From: Ryuthela nishihirai
Lineage: Eukaryota > Arthropoda > Arachnida > Araneae > Heptathelidae
Length of the DNA stretch: 64,000 nt
Direction of reading: 5' to 3'
NCBI GenBank assembly: GCA_038380435.1
Contig: JAWZYU010000018.1
Span: 50,245,751 to 50,309,750, forward strand
Part shown: one piece after another, positions 32,544 to 43,249 of the stretch
Layout: the number at the start of each line of letters is the position of its first letter
How positions within the stretch are numbered: the first letter of the stretch is position 1
The notes under the pieces: generated by a model
Databases searched by the model: none
What the model was told of the DNA's origin: nothing
The model's input: only the letters and a program-made list of their open reading frames with translations
Translations under genes and position numbers: made by a program

Positions 32544-32806
32544 TTTGAAAACTGTTTAAATATCTTTAAAAATCAAGATTTAGAGTTCATTGATATACAT
32601 TGGTTTATTTTGAAAACAGGGTAAATATCTTTAAAAATCAAGATTTAGAGTTCATTAATATACACTGGTTTATTTTGAAAACTGGGTAAATATCTTTAAA
32701 AATCAAGATTTAGAGTTCATTAATATACACTTGTTTATTTTGAAAACTGGGTAAATATCTTTAAAAATCAAGATTTAGAGTTCATTGATATACACTGGTT
32801 TATATA
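32544..32806. repeat. 65 bp tandem repeat, four copies
   Basis: TAAATATCTTTAAAAATCAA starts at 32557, 32622, 32687 and 32752, exactly 65 bp apart. The first and last units are the most diverged at their outer edges. Confidence 0.95.
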
Positions 32807-32857
32807 AATTAAGGATTTCATTTTCTTTTCCTATGTTATGTCAATGGGAAGTTCACG

Positions 32858-33335
32858 TCGAAGCTCTATAACTTTTAAAATAAGTATTGCTTTCCTTTTT
32901 TGTTTGAAAAATGGCATAGCAGATAAAGATCTCAATCAAGTATAATAATTTATCGATATTTCAACATTATTCGTTCAGTACTTAGTGAGTTATGGAAGTT
33001 TAATATTTAACAATAGCAATGCCAGTCACAAATATTGACTTCAGAAGTTAATTAAAACTTAGTAATAAGTATTGTATTAAAGTATTTAATAAGTGTGTAT
33101 TTCAGAAGTTTATATAAAGTTTATGTAAAATATTATTTCGCTCTTCATCAGTTTTGTGTAAGTTTCTTAACACTGGCATTGCTATTGTTAAATATTCAAA
33201 CTTCCATATCTCATTAAATACTGAACGAATATTGTTGAAAATCGAGATAGATTTATTTCATTAAGTTCTTTATCTGCTATTACATTTTCCAAAAAAAAAA
33301 AAATAAAACTTATTACAGAAGTTTTAGAGCTTCGA
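32858..33335. mobile_element. Foldback element, about 200 bp terminal inverted repeats
   Basis: Left TCGAAGCTCTATAACTT (32858) mirrors right AAGTTTTAGAGCTTCGA-like end (33319-33335). GCAGATAAAG, ATTCGTTCAGTA, ATATGGAAGTTT-like and TTTAACAATAGCAATGCCAG appear in inverted order on the right. The interior is about 80 bp. No transposase frame and no clear TSD. Relatives lie at 8860, 16224 and 26985. Confidence 0.8.
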
Positions 33336-33644
33336 TATTAGCATCTCATTGCAATGATTCTTAATTTTTGGGAACCAGTGCACTTACCTTTAGTGACATT
33401 TGTCCATGAAAATGTTTGTTTAAGATTTTAGAAATTATTTACCATTGACATATAACGGAGAAGTACTTTAACTATTAGATACCAGTGAAGTTCACATTTT
33501 ATAATAATCTATAAAACAAAATTTCAGTTGTATACTATTTGTATATTGTCAGTTTATGCTTTCATTTAGGCCCCGCAGCTGAAACCTAGTGCCGGCGAAG
33601 CAAATTGCACGGACAAGACTGAATATGGATGGTATTAATACTGT
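33336..33644. other. Spacer
   Basis: No feature recognised. Confidence 0.4.
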
Positions 33645-33832
33645 TTAGGCCTTCCCAGTATCTGAGTGGCTACTGATGAAAGGGAATCAGATTGGAGTCT
33701 CGGAAAAGGCATGGATGTTTATTTTCTGTGTTATCTTTATACTGAAGTCTCGATTTCCTCGCAGATCTTCTTTCTGGCTGGCATGATTCTTTCAGATCTC
33801 CCTGACAAGTAGCTGCTTGAAGAATGGTTTAA
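33645..33832 (+). mobile_element. SINE2 copy, 5' eroded
   Basis: GTGGCTACTGATGAAAGGGA, AAGGCATGGATGTTTATTTTC, CTGAAGTCTCGATTTCCTCG and CAAGTAGCTGCTTGAAG follow the SINE2 order. Confidence 0.75.
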
Positions 33833-35649
33833 AATGCTTTTGAACATTTGAAATTACTTGTAACTTTCATTTAAAGACCTTTATATTCATATTTTGTTCG
33901 TATGTATTCAAATAGGCTATACTTAATACAGTACACAATACAATGATTTAATAATATTTTATTAAAAATCAAATGCTTAAATTGTCATTTCCCCTATATA
34001 TTTAAAACGATAAATGATATAAAAACATTTAGATAATAACTAACTCAGCATGAATGTTAAGGCCTGTATGCTGCCTCTGTTAATGAATAATAGCCCACTA
34101 GTTGAAAAGGTTGAACACCACCTAGTTGAAACTGACAATGGATCAGTATTGTCATTGTTCTTTTTCATAAGAGGATGGAACATTCAGTTGTTTCAGATTC
34201 TTTCAGAAATATTTTGTTTTTATTGACCAGTTTTCAAGCATCGTCTGGGCAGTATAAAGCGAATAAAATCGAGATAAAAATCGAAAAATCCTGCTAAGGT
34301 CACTTGGTCAAAGCCACATATTTTCTGGAAGCGAAGAGTCTTGAAAAATGCTTCGAAATAAAAAAACCTCACCGCGGTCTACAACACGAACAATCTACCT
34401 CTTATTCAAGTATTCTTCAGCGATAACCATCATATTCCTATAATGCTTCAAAAAGCTCTCAGTATCAGTGCGGAAAATATGAAGAAGGCGGTATGCTTCT
34501 TTTAAAGGCTTTGGCCAATATCCAGCAATAAATAAAGAATTCATTCTAGAGGGTTAGGAATGAAATCATGGTAAAGCTTAGAAAATTTCAACGCAAAACT
34601 TTAAAACTATCTACCAGATCAGGCACAGACCCAGGATTTAGTTTTGGGAGAGTAGGGGGACGTATGAGAATAAGACATGATTAGGGATTCCCAATTATTA
34701 AAATAATCCACCGGACAGGAGAAGTCAAAATGATATTCTACATGGAATAAAAGTTTATAGTTGTTTCATTATATGGGGTTAAAATAAAATTATCCAAAGG
34801 CAACTGTTTTGGATTTCAAAGTGGATAGACTTTGATATATTGTATAAAGCGACCAGATTTTCAGGGGAGGATCCAAAGCCCAGGTCTCCTTCAGACTACG
34901 TCTCTTTACTATATAGTTATATTTAATATAGTTATTTTTTAAATGATTAATATTTAAACATATTGATGAATTTACAATAAATTAATTCTCGTTATCGTAC
35001 AAAAACTAAGTGGTATTAGGAAAAAAATTACCTCTTTCTCAGTTTTGACTTTGCTATTAAATATTCTATATGATACCTAACAGTTGTAACTTTGGAAAAT
35101 TGATTTTTGTCGAAACATCTATTCTCAATAAAACGAAATTTATCACTTGATTTTGTATTTTTTATTTTGCATTTTTGCCTTCTTTCTAACTCAGTACGAT
35201 AGAGATTTGTTTGATCACTCGCCAGTGAGATCTTGAAATTAATGTTACATTAAGTAATGAAAAGAAAAATTATTTATCGAAAACCGATATTTCAACATTA
35301 ATTCCTCTTCAGATTTCTGATTGCAGCATTTCCAAAAGTACTCATTTGATAAATCACTACTTAAGAGATATCTCTCCGATTTACGACGTTACTTGTACTC
35401 TTCTATAGGTTTCAAAGTTCAGTAACAGGTTCAAACTGAAAATAATAAGTCATGGAGTCGCCACAAGAACAGTAAATTACGGAGTATAGCCACGGTCAAG
35501 ACACCATTCACTAAAGGTCATCATTTTCAGATATTGAAATATATTCTATTTTTGTTATATCTTATGCAGATATAATAGTTTATAATCTAGTCATGCGAAT
35601 AATTCGAATATTTTTAGTACAAAAACTCATATTTAAATTATAAAAAAAA
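33833..35649. other. Long AT-rich region without recognised genes
   Basis: About 1.8 kb with no frame above 60 aa. GCCCACTAGTTGAAAAGGTT near 34092 hints at a hAT-type end, and CAGACCCAGGATTTAG near 34627 resembles the hAT-like family at 49694. CTCAGTTTTGACTTTGCTAT near 35039 resembles a decayed foldback arm. None is strong enough to call separately. Confidence 0.4.
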
Positions 35650-35768
35650 GAATAAATATTCTCTCAAGCATCTGCTTGCCAAGAGGTCTGACAGGAGCCT
35701 GTCTGTTTATACGCCAAAGTAGAAAGTCTGTGTGGATGGCGAGACTTCAGCATTTAAATAATACGCAT
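35650..35768 (-). mobile_element. SINE2 3' part
   Basis: Plus-strand TCAAGCATCTGCTTGCCAAG, AGGTCTGACAGGAGCCTGTC and GGCGAGACTTCAGCA are the reverse of the SINE2 tail region. Confidence 0.7.
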
Positions 35769-36020
35769 CCTAAAATTGACAGCAGTACAGCATTTGAATA
35801 CAACCACAGTTTAAGTAATTTGAATAACTGATCAAATACGGAAGTTCAGTTACTCAAATGACTGAAAAACTCAAATTTTGATTTTACAACTCAAGTTTCT
35901 TCAATGTGTGCGACATTTGTGATTCGACACAGATCAAAAGACAAGTTCTTACTAGGGATGACCCGTGGGGAAGGGGAGGAGGGGAGGTCAGAGATCCAGG
36001 GCCTCCCACATAGTAATATA
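35769..36020. other. Spacer
   Basis: Ends in a purine-rich tract (GGGGAAGGGGAGGAGGGG) and AGATCCAGGGCC, perhaps a fragment of the hAT-like family at 49694. Confidence 0.4.
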
Positions 36021-36293
36021 CACTAGGAAAAAAATCAACACCTGGAAGGATTAATACTATTTTATTGAAACGCAGGCAGCTGTTAGCACACACTGAGATG
36101 TGCGATTGATTGATTACATTATCAAAATAAAATATGGAAAATTAATTAGTATGATGTTGAACTGCCCCGCGCAGCAATGCATTCAAGAACACGACGAAAA
36201 AGGCTATCGTACAGCTTTATAATGTCCTCCTGAGGGATAGAACGCCAAATAGCGTGAAGTCGTTGTTCTATTTAAGCGACAGCGGTTAGCGTA

Positions 36294-36415
36294 CAGTCGC
36301 TCAAAAAATATCCGAACACTATGGCTGATTACAGAATTAAGAAAAATTCGTTGCCAAATATTTTTTTCTGAATTCTGTAATCAACCATAGTGTTCGGATT
36401 TTTTTTGAGCGACGG
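36294..36415. mobile_element. 122 bp palindromic MITE nested in the Tc1-like element
   Basis: CAGTCGCTCAAAAAATATCC at 36294 is mirrored by the end ..GGATTTTTTTTGAGCGACGG at 36415; the 43 bp arms match except for a few bases around a short A/T-rich centre. TA lies on both sides (36292-36293 and 36416-36417). TA targets fit the Tc1/mariner superfamily. It inserted after the host transposon had arrived. Confidence 0.93.
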
Positions 36416-36424
36416 TACCTCTTG

Positions 36425-37372
36425 GGTGTTGTTGGAGCTGTCGGGCATTCATGTCCCAGATGTGTTAAATAGGTAAAAGGTACGGTGAGCATGCTGGCCA
36501 TGGTAGTACCTGAACGTTTTGATCGTGTAGATACTGCAGACTATAATGCGGGCTGTGTGGGGACGGGCGTTATCTTGATGGTAAAAGGTTCCGTGCTGCT
36601 GAACAAATGGAACAGCCACTAGCTGCAAAATGTTGGTAGCATATCGTTGGGGAGTTAGAGATTCCTTTATGATGGCCAGTTCTGACCGAGATGTCCGACT
36701 AATGGCACCCCACACCAAGAGAGGTACTGGAGCTATGTGACGATGTCGTATGCACTGCGTGGCGTTCCTTTTCCCTGGATGACGGCGAACACATTGTCTA
36801 CCGTCGTGCTGACCAAGATAAAATCGAGATTCTTCACTAAAGACCATAGTTCTCCCTCCTGTTCATTCCAGTTCTCTCTGAGGCAACAACATTGAAGAGA
36901 TGCTTGCATGTGGGCAGATGTAAGGGGCATACGCAGTGCCAGACGATAGGCTCCCAATGAAAACTGTAAAAGATTGTTGTTTATTTTCCACCTGGTAGCT
37001 ATTCGATGTATTACTTGTTGCCAGTTACGAATTCCATGTTATGTGTCGCAAATGGCGGTCCTGCCGTTCCGTCACACGTCGTCTTCCTGATCCTTGTCCG
37101 CATGTGCTGGATCCTTCTTGAACCCACTGGCGCCATATGTGTACGGTAGTGATGGGATTGCGGCCAACTAGGTTGGCCACATCTCTATACGACAAATCAG
37201 CTTCTCTAAGGCGGATGATTCTTCCATGCTCAAAGTCTGTTAACTGTTGGAACGGCTATCGACGTCTGCGTAAGGGCATCTTTAGCGGTTTAGAACAATT
37301 TCCACAACGTTTTGTCAACCAGGGAGCTTATCTGTGTTTGACTGCTACTATCTTTATCTGTGTATGACTGCT
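36425..37372 (-). pseudogene. Tc1-like transposase pseudogene
   Basis: From 5' to 3' on the minus strand: a HTH trace reads in broken frames (RRQRR-type start, LREADLSYRDVANLVGRN, then WRQWVQEGS near 37110), a second domain follows (RLALRMPLTSAH), then a 132-aa frame from 36847. That frame holds FSEESRFYLGQHDGRQCVRR (the usual SDES is SEES, so the first catalytic Asp is Glu), LLVWGAIS and YHQDNARPHTARI (second Asp kept). The third catalytic block is readable only in another frame as WPACSPYLLPI-stop-HIWD, where the Asp is Tyr and the Glu a stop. Frameshifts and stops make it non-functional. Its C-terminal coding end lies beside the MITE at 36294-36415. Confidence 0.88.
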
Positions 37373-37554
37373 ACTATCTTTATCTGTGTTTGACTGCTAA
37401 GCACCTGTGACGTCAGCAAGCGACTGTCCAATCGTTTCGATCGTCCTGCAAACCTAATCATTTCCATGCATTTCCATATACTACCACCTCCCTAAATTTC
37501 GTCACATTTGCTTAACTTCTTGCAAATGTTGTATTTTTTATTTCCTGTAGTGTT

Positions 37555-38965
37555 TTTATATACTAGCAGATTTACCTGGCGTTGTTCGGGTCTGAAACTT
37601 TCTAAAATGTAGAACACATGGTAGAACACGATCTTTCATTTGGTATAAATATCATTAAATTCGATATCCTCCCTCTCCATGAGGGGGGAGTGGCTCAGTC
37701 GGTAGCGCTCCAGACACGTAATCTGTAGTTCCCAGGTTCGAGTCCCAGCTGGGTGACGGTTGAGATTTATTTTAGTAAAACTCCCGCCCTGCTTATGGTC
37801 AGTAGGGGACATCGATGGGCTTGGAAAGGCCGCCGTCCCCTCGATGGGACGTTCAGCCGTGGCTCAGTGTGCGGGAGAGCCATACCCTGTGCATTAAAGA
37901 ACACACTGAATGGCCCTGACCAGAGACTACCATATCTCTCCTAACAGTTGTTCCAATGTGACCCCTTCCCTAACCTTCTCTGAGCCTTCGAAGTCCTTGT
38001 GATCTGGCGATTTAGCCCATTTTGTGCAAAAAAAGTCCCTCTCAGGGGTAAAACATCCCAACTTCCCACTCCGATTAAAATTATCTCTCCCTCTTTTAGG
38101 GGAGGAAGGAAATGGACATAGTTCATGGTACCCATTATCCTCCCCACTTCAGAAATTTCTAAACCAAAAATCGAAATTTCCTCGCTCAGATAATCGGACT
38201 TTTCAAATCACTTCGCACCCACCAGAGTTCCTCGGATACAATTCACCAGACAAATGTAACTTTATAGCAAAAGAAAATTAACTATGTTCTGAGGTGCATA
38301 AAAAAATGCAAAAAAATTATTATTGAATAAAATTATTTTTTACTCAACATAATATTTAAAACATTTATTAATTATTTCTATACAATTTTATTAGCTTTTG
38401 CATATTTTTAAGATTAAGTTAATTAGTTCACCTTCCGGTACGAATTTAGATTTTGAAGCTTTCATTTCAACAAAGAATCAGGTATTGTGCTCCTGCTTAA
38501 TTAGAACGACTTCAATATTCACGGACGTTCGCACCCTTGACCAAAAATATTAACAATGATTTTAACACGCGAATTCAGAAAGAAATTAGTTTCATGCATT
38601 GATTATTTCAAATTTAATGGCGGAAATAATTATTTTGAATAATTTTAACTGCTACTGTTTAATCACGCGAAATCAGATATTAGTTTAGTTTTATGCATTC
38701 CTTTTTTCAAATTTATTAGTTACAAAGTTATTTTGAATAAATTTCAAGCATTAATGGTAAGTCTATGGGGATTTTGAGAAATTCAAACCTGCCCACCTCA
38801 ATTTTGGTTGTTTCCAATGAGTTCGCACATAACCTATATTCTTACCCTGGGTGAAGGGAACGTTCATGCAAAGTTTGGGGGCCTAGATCTTCTGGGGGCT
38901 GAGTGCCTAAACGGACAGACACACAGACTTTCTATACATTATATATATATCAGATATATAAGGGG
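37555..38965. repeat. TATATACTAGC-type interspersed repeat split by SINE1
   Basis: Left TATATACTAGCAGATTTACC (37556) with GGCGTTGTTCGGGTC, and right ATGCAAAGTTTGGGGGCC, CTAAACGGACAGACACACAG and ACTTTCTATACATTATATAT. This pairing of a CCxGGCGTTGTTCGGG start and an ACGGACAGACAGAC..TATATATA end is a common arthropod repeat design (recollection; class uncertain). SINE1 at 37684-38063 splits it. The middle is AT-rich. Confidence 0.5.
37684..38063 (+). mobile_element. SINE1 copy, full length
   Basis: A box TGGCTCAGTCGG, loop CACGTAA, B box GGTTCGAGTCC, central block, tail TCAGGGGTAAAACATCCCAA. Confidence 0.92.
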
Positions 38966-39240
38966 TCAAGGAAGCTATGCCCCGCCCCCTTTCAGAATGC
39001 TAATAATTTTTAGCATTCTGAAAAAATTAATTTTAAAAATTTTTAAAACGTTATTAAATTTATTTATATTTTTAACATTTTTCAAAAAATTTTAAAACCT
39101 CTAAATTGGAGGAGAAAATGTCAAAATTAATTGGAAATCTGGTCTCTTGGCTTTTTCTCCTTTTTCTTCGCTTTTACATTTTTCTGACTCGATTGTGATT
39201 CCTGCCCCTCCCCTCTGTTTTTTATATATCCAGGCCTGAT
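38955..39240 (+). mobile_element. hAT-like family member (related to 49694-50407), diverged
   Basis: GGTCAAGGAAGCTATGCCCC, GAATGCTAATAATTTT, TTGGAGGAGAAAATG and TCTTGGC..CCTCCCC run parallel to the 49694 element. TATATATCCAGGCCTG at 39222-39237 resembles its right end. The left end is uncertain. Confidence 0.5.
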
Positions 39241-39283
39241 CAGAATTTTTAAGACCATTAGAACGGATAGAAATATGTTAATG

Positions 39284-39575
39284 TGGTTCCGGTTTGATCG
39301 TGCCTCCAATTTCACTTGAGTTACTTATTCTCCCACTGCTCTGTTTTTTATATATCCGGGTCGTTCCGGTTAGATCTTGGCTCCACTTTCACTTGAGTTA
39401 CTTATTTTCCCACTGCCCATTTTTTATAGATCCGGGTCGTTCCGATTCGATCTTGACTCCACTTTCACTTGAGTTACTTATTTTCCCACTGCCTTATGTA
39501 TATATATATAAATCCGGGTCGTTCCGGTTCGATCTTGGCTCCACTTTTACTTGAGTTACTTATTCTCCCACTCCG
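39284..39575 (+). repeat. About 70-80 bp tandem repeat, four copies
   Basis: The unit includes GGTCGTTCCGGTT(C/A)GATC, TTGGCTCCACTTTCACTTGA and GTTACTTATTTTCCCACTGC, then a T-rich/TATA tract of variable length before ATCCGG. Units start near 39285, 39358, 39434 and 39517. It directly follows the hAT-like right end at 39237, whose ATCCAGG it echoes. Confidence 0.9.
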
Positions 39576-39973
39576 CTTTTTTTAGAACTCGGATGTTAGT
39601 TCAGGGAAATAGCTGGAGGGTTTTTTTTTGAGGGGTTGGAGACACAGTTTTTTAACATACAGTAAAATAGTAATATATTTGCACTTATCTACTTAAAATA
39701 TTTTCGCTAACCAGTTCTTGAGGAAAGAGTTGAGCCCAGCAATCCCGTGACCCTGGATAGGCTCCTGGTTACTTCAGTATCTTTTCTTGGGCGTGAAAGA
39801 TCACTTGTACAAATCTTGATTAGATTATAGGAACGAAAAGCACCAGATCGCATTGGCTGTGCAAGTGGCGAACCACTATACCGTCTGAAGAATCTGGTAT
39901 GAGTCCTTTTCGAATTGTATTCCACATGCTGATGTTACATCATCATAATTTACAGTCTTAGTTGCTTCATGAC
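39576..39973. other. Spacer
   Basis: A 72-aa minus-strand frame (39707-39925) contains SLSRVTGLLGSTLSSRTG but no recognised domain. Confidence 0.35.
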
Positions 39974-40266
39974 TTTGGGTTGGGTTGTTTGACCTCTGAG
40001 CGGCACTTTTTTGCACACCATGGGCTAAATGGCCAGGTCACATGGACCCCGAAGGCTCAGAGAAGGTTGGGGGAGAGGACCCACTGGAACAGCTGTTGGG
40101 AGACAGATGGTAGCCTCCCGCCAAGGCCATCCAGCGTGTTCTTTAACGTGCACAGGGTATGGCTCTCCCGCACACGGGGCCACGGCTTAACGTCCCATCC
40201 GACGGACGGCAGCCGTTCCAAGCCCATCGGTGTCCCCTACTGACCGTGGGCAGGGCGGGGAATTTT
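39974..40266 (-). mobile_element. SINE1 copy, 5'-truncated, 13 bp TSD
   Basis: TSD GTTGCTTCATGAC at 39961-39973 and 40267-40279. Lacks the tRNA head; the truncation point (GGGCGGGGAATTTT) is close to that of the copies at 5681 and 40947. Confidence 0.95.
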
Positions 40267-40364
40267 GTTGCTTCATGACACTACAGTCACTATCATAATT
40301 AGCCGAAAGGCTACCGAACTAAATTTACGTTACAAATTATTATAACTATTAAAGATAATAAATT

Positions 40365-40655
40365 TTTTAGTTCGTTTCGCAAAAAAAATGAGCTAATGTT
40401 TTCATTTTGTCCCTTGTCTGTTTGTCCGTCTGTAGATATTCAACTTTTTTTGATTTAGAGATATAAGAAAAATTCCTTTGGCATTCAATAGATATTAATT
40501 ATATATCATTATTCGCACTCTCCGATTTTCCCAATAGTTATAGCAGCTTTCTCTTGCGGTGGAAAAAGTAAAAATTGCCAAGAATTTTACACCAATATTG
40601 TTAACGATCTATTCGTGGTAGATTTTTGATATTGTTACGACAGATGAACGTGCTG
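40365..40655 (+). repeat. Repeat A, 5' part
   Basis: TTTGTCCGTCTGTAGATATT, CAACTTTTTTTGATTTAGAG, ATTCGCACTCTCCGATTTTC and TGGTAGATTTTTGATATTG match 11020-11260 in order. Confidence 0.7.
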
Positions 40656-40946
40656 CAGTGACTTTATGAAAAATGTGACCTGAACGCTCGCCTATGCTTC
40701 TGCGTGAGATTTATGTAACAAACGAATTGGAACATAGAACCGATCTGAAATATAAGAAGATAGAATTGTAATGTTAGAGTTGTGGATTTGTGAAAAGAGA
40801 TTCAGCACTAGTGGGTCTGAAATAACACAAGCAAAGGGGGGAATCAAAGCTAACAAGAAAGCTGTGAAAGAGCCTAAAAGGAAGACAAAATTGTCGAAGG
40901 TAAACAAAGAATCGTTTAATCATTTTATCTCTAAAGTAATGAAGGA
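40656..40946. other. Spacer with a basic open frame
   Basis: The 66-aa frame at 40771-40971 (KANKKAVKEPKRKTKLSKV) is lysine-rich because the DNA is purine-rich; it runs into a SINE1 and is probably not a gene. Confidence 0.4.
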
Positions 40947-41246
40947 TTGGATTGGATTGTTTTACCTCTGAGCGGCACTTTTTTGCACACCATGGGTTAA
41001 ATGGCCAGGTCACATGGACCCCGAAGGCTCAAAGAAGGTTGGGGGAGGGGACCCACTGGAACAGCTGTTGGGAGACAGATGGTAGCCTGCCGTCAAGGCC
41101 ATCCAGCGTGTTCTTTAACGTGCACAGGGTATGGCTCTCCCGCACACGGGGCCACGGCTTAACGTCCCATCCGACGGACAGCGGCCTTTTCAAGCCCATC
41201 GGTGTCCCCTACTGACCGTGGGCAGGGCGGGGAAATTTTGTGGAGT
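40947..41246 (-). mobile_element. SINE1 copy, 5'-truncated, 11 bp TSD
   Basis: TSD GTAATGAAGGA at 40936-40946 and 41247-41257. Truncated near GGCGGGGAAATTTTGTGGAG, so A and B boxes are missing. Confidence 0.93.
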
Positions 41247-41257
41247 GTAATGAAGGA

Positions 41258-42988
41258 CATTGTCTAAGAAAATTAAGAGGTAAATGTTCATCAATTGAGT
41301 AGACATAGCTAATTTTAACTGTTCTGTAAGAAAAGATTATTACTTTATATACGATAATATTTAATTTGTTTATAAGTAATTTCATCCATGTTTTTGTAAT
41401 AAATTGCATTGTTTTCTAATTTCTATCGTAAAAATATTTATTTATACCCACGCTCAGTACTCATCCATTATAAATTTATAACAATATTTTGGTGTAATGA
41501 TCCAGAGCTCGCATTAGCAGTAATGATTAGGTTTCTTCAGGGCATGTAAAAATGAGACGTTTTGTTTCGTAGGTATTAATAAAATATTGCTGAATATATT
41601 TTCTCAAGATTGAATGTATTTTGATTGAATGTATTTTCTCAATCATCCTTTAGTTCAAAGATTTACTATTAGAGGATGCTAAATGCGAAAAATAAAACAT
41701 TTCATTCTGTGGTAAAACGAGCACCCTGTATTCGCCAGAGAAGAAATGTTATCTCTAATTTCCTAATCAGCTGACAATTCAAAATTTTTCTTACGAAACT
41801 TAAGCATATATTTAATTTATTTATGTATAACAACACACCGTGTTTAAAAAATACTTTACATATTGCGACAATAAAAAATAGTTTTTTGTATTTTTTTTTC
41901 AAGTTTCAGTTACAGTTAGTGATTGGCAAAGAAGTTTGCGCATAATTTTGCTACATTTTCTTGACGTTATTTGAAAAATAAAGATTAAGTAAATAAAGTA
42001 CTTGAAAATTATGATTCTCACGACGTAAAGCCTTAATTTCGGAAGCCACTCTATATCAGTCTGCTTTCGAAAATTAAACGAAGATGTAGTAAAGTAAACG
42101 AAAATGTAGTCAAAGTAAATGGCACCCGCTGTTCAAACTGCTGATGAAAGATTCAATGACAAAGGTTACACATTTCAGCTCTCATAAGAAGCTTCAAGTT
42201 CCGGAGTCGTTAACGTTTTAATATGTCTTCTCCAATATAGCATGCGCTTATTAAGTTTCAGAAAGAAGCTTCAGATGAAACTTTCATTTCCCCCCCATTT
42301 TCTAGTTAAAAAATCTAATTTTTACCCATCTGTACGAATTAGATGCGTGCTTGAACGCAGGGAGCTTGTCCAATAACAAGTGGCAAACATCAGCTCCCAG
42401 AAGAGGAACAACCAGATAAGAACTTACCAGAATAAATAAACCAAATTACTTTTTGGCCGCTCTTACATTATTTTGCACTTAGTCAGGCTCTCTCACTTTA
42501 ATAAAAGCGAACCGGCAGGCTTTGTCTTGTAACTTATGTCTCGTTTACGTTACATCCGCAAGGGCGAGAAATTTTATTATCTCAGGCCTTTCTTTCTAAC
42601 TCTTTCGGAATAAGTAGAACATTTTTTTTTCACTCGAGCGTAACGTTCCCCGTTATAAAATTTAAATGCCATTACCTAATAGAGTTTTGTGTTGAACATT
42701 ACTAGAACGCAGACGTTCCTAATTTTAGCTTTCTTTGGAAAAATAACCCTTCTGAGAACAAAAGGCAAGTTGATACATTTTTCAAGTGTTTATAAGAAAA
42801 CTAATAATTATTCCACGCGCTATTCTTTTTCTTTTATGTTTTCTGGCATTATCTGCCTTCATTATGATTTTTTGTGTGTGAAGTCAACTTGTTAAATGTA
42901 AATTAAGTTGGCGCAAGCAAAGTGTCAGTTAAAGAGAATTATTCTATGATACTGTCAGCAGAAAAGTTGAGGAATGAGATATGTATCT
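41258..42988. other. AT-rich region without recognised genes
   Basis: About 1.7 kb. AAAACGAGCACC..CGCCAGAGAAG near 41714 resembles the end of repeat A. The stretch 42290-42660 (CGAACCGGCAGGCTTTGTCT, ACATCCGCAAGGGCGAG) has no relative in the window. Short frames lack motifs. Confidence 0.4.
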
Positions 42989-43109
42989 AGTTGGGTTGTC
43001 TGAAGTCTGAGCTGCACTTTTATCTTTCACTATGGGCTAAACGGCCAGGTCACAAAGACCCCGAGGGCTTGTGAAGGTTGGGGAAGGAGACAAACTGGAC
43101 AGCTGTTTG
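42989..43109 (-). mobile_element. SINE1 3'-end fragment interrupted by another SINE1
   Basis: TTGGGTTGTCTGAAGTCTGA to TGGACAGCTGTTT, where GGGTTGGGTTGATTT of the next copy begins. Confidence 0.8.
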
Positions 43110-43244
43110 GGTTGGGTTGATTTCACCTCTGAGCGGCACTTTTTTGCACACCATGGGCTAAATGGCCAGGTCATATGGACCCCGAAGGCTCAGAGAAGGT
43201 TGGGGCAGGGGACCCACTGGAACAGCTGTTGGGAGACAGATAGT
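43110..43244 (-). mobile_element. SINE1 3'-end fragment (younger)
   Basis: Near-consensus sequence from GGGTTGGGTTG to GGGAGACAGATAGTAG. More deeply 5'-truncated than the other young copies. Confidence 0.85.
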
Positions 43245-43249
43245 AGTAA

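Larger units (their letters stand above)
36021..37552 (-). mobile_element. Tc1-like DNA transposon, complete but dead
   Basis: Left end CACTAGGAAAAAAATCAACA at 36021 and right end (reverse complement CACTACAGGAAATAAAAAAT, ending 37552) are imperfect inverted repeats; TA precedes the left end, while the right flank is T-rich. Total 1532 bp, of which 122 bp is a nested MITE. The transposase is on the minus strand. Confidence 0.85.

Noticed and set aside
34085..34125. Possible hAT terminal sequence GCCCACTAGTTGAAAAGGTT
   Set aside because: No partner end or 8 bp TSD could be found, so it was not called as an element.
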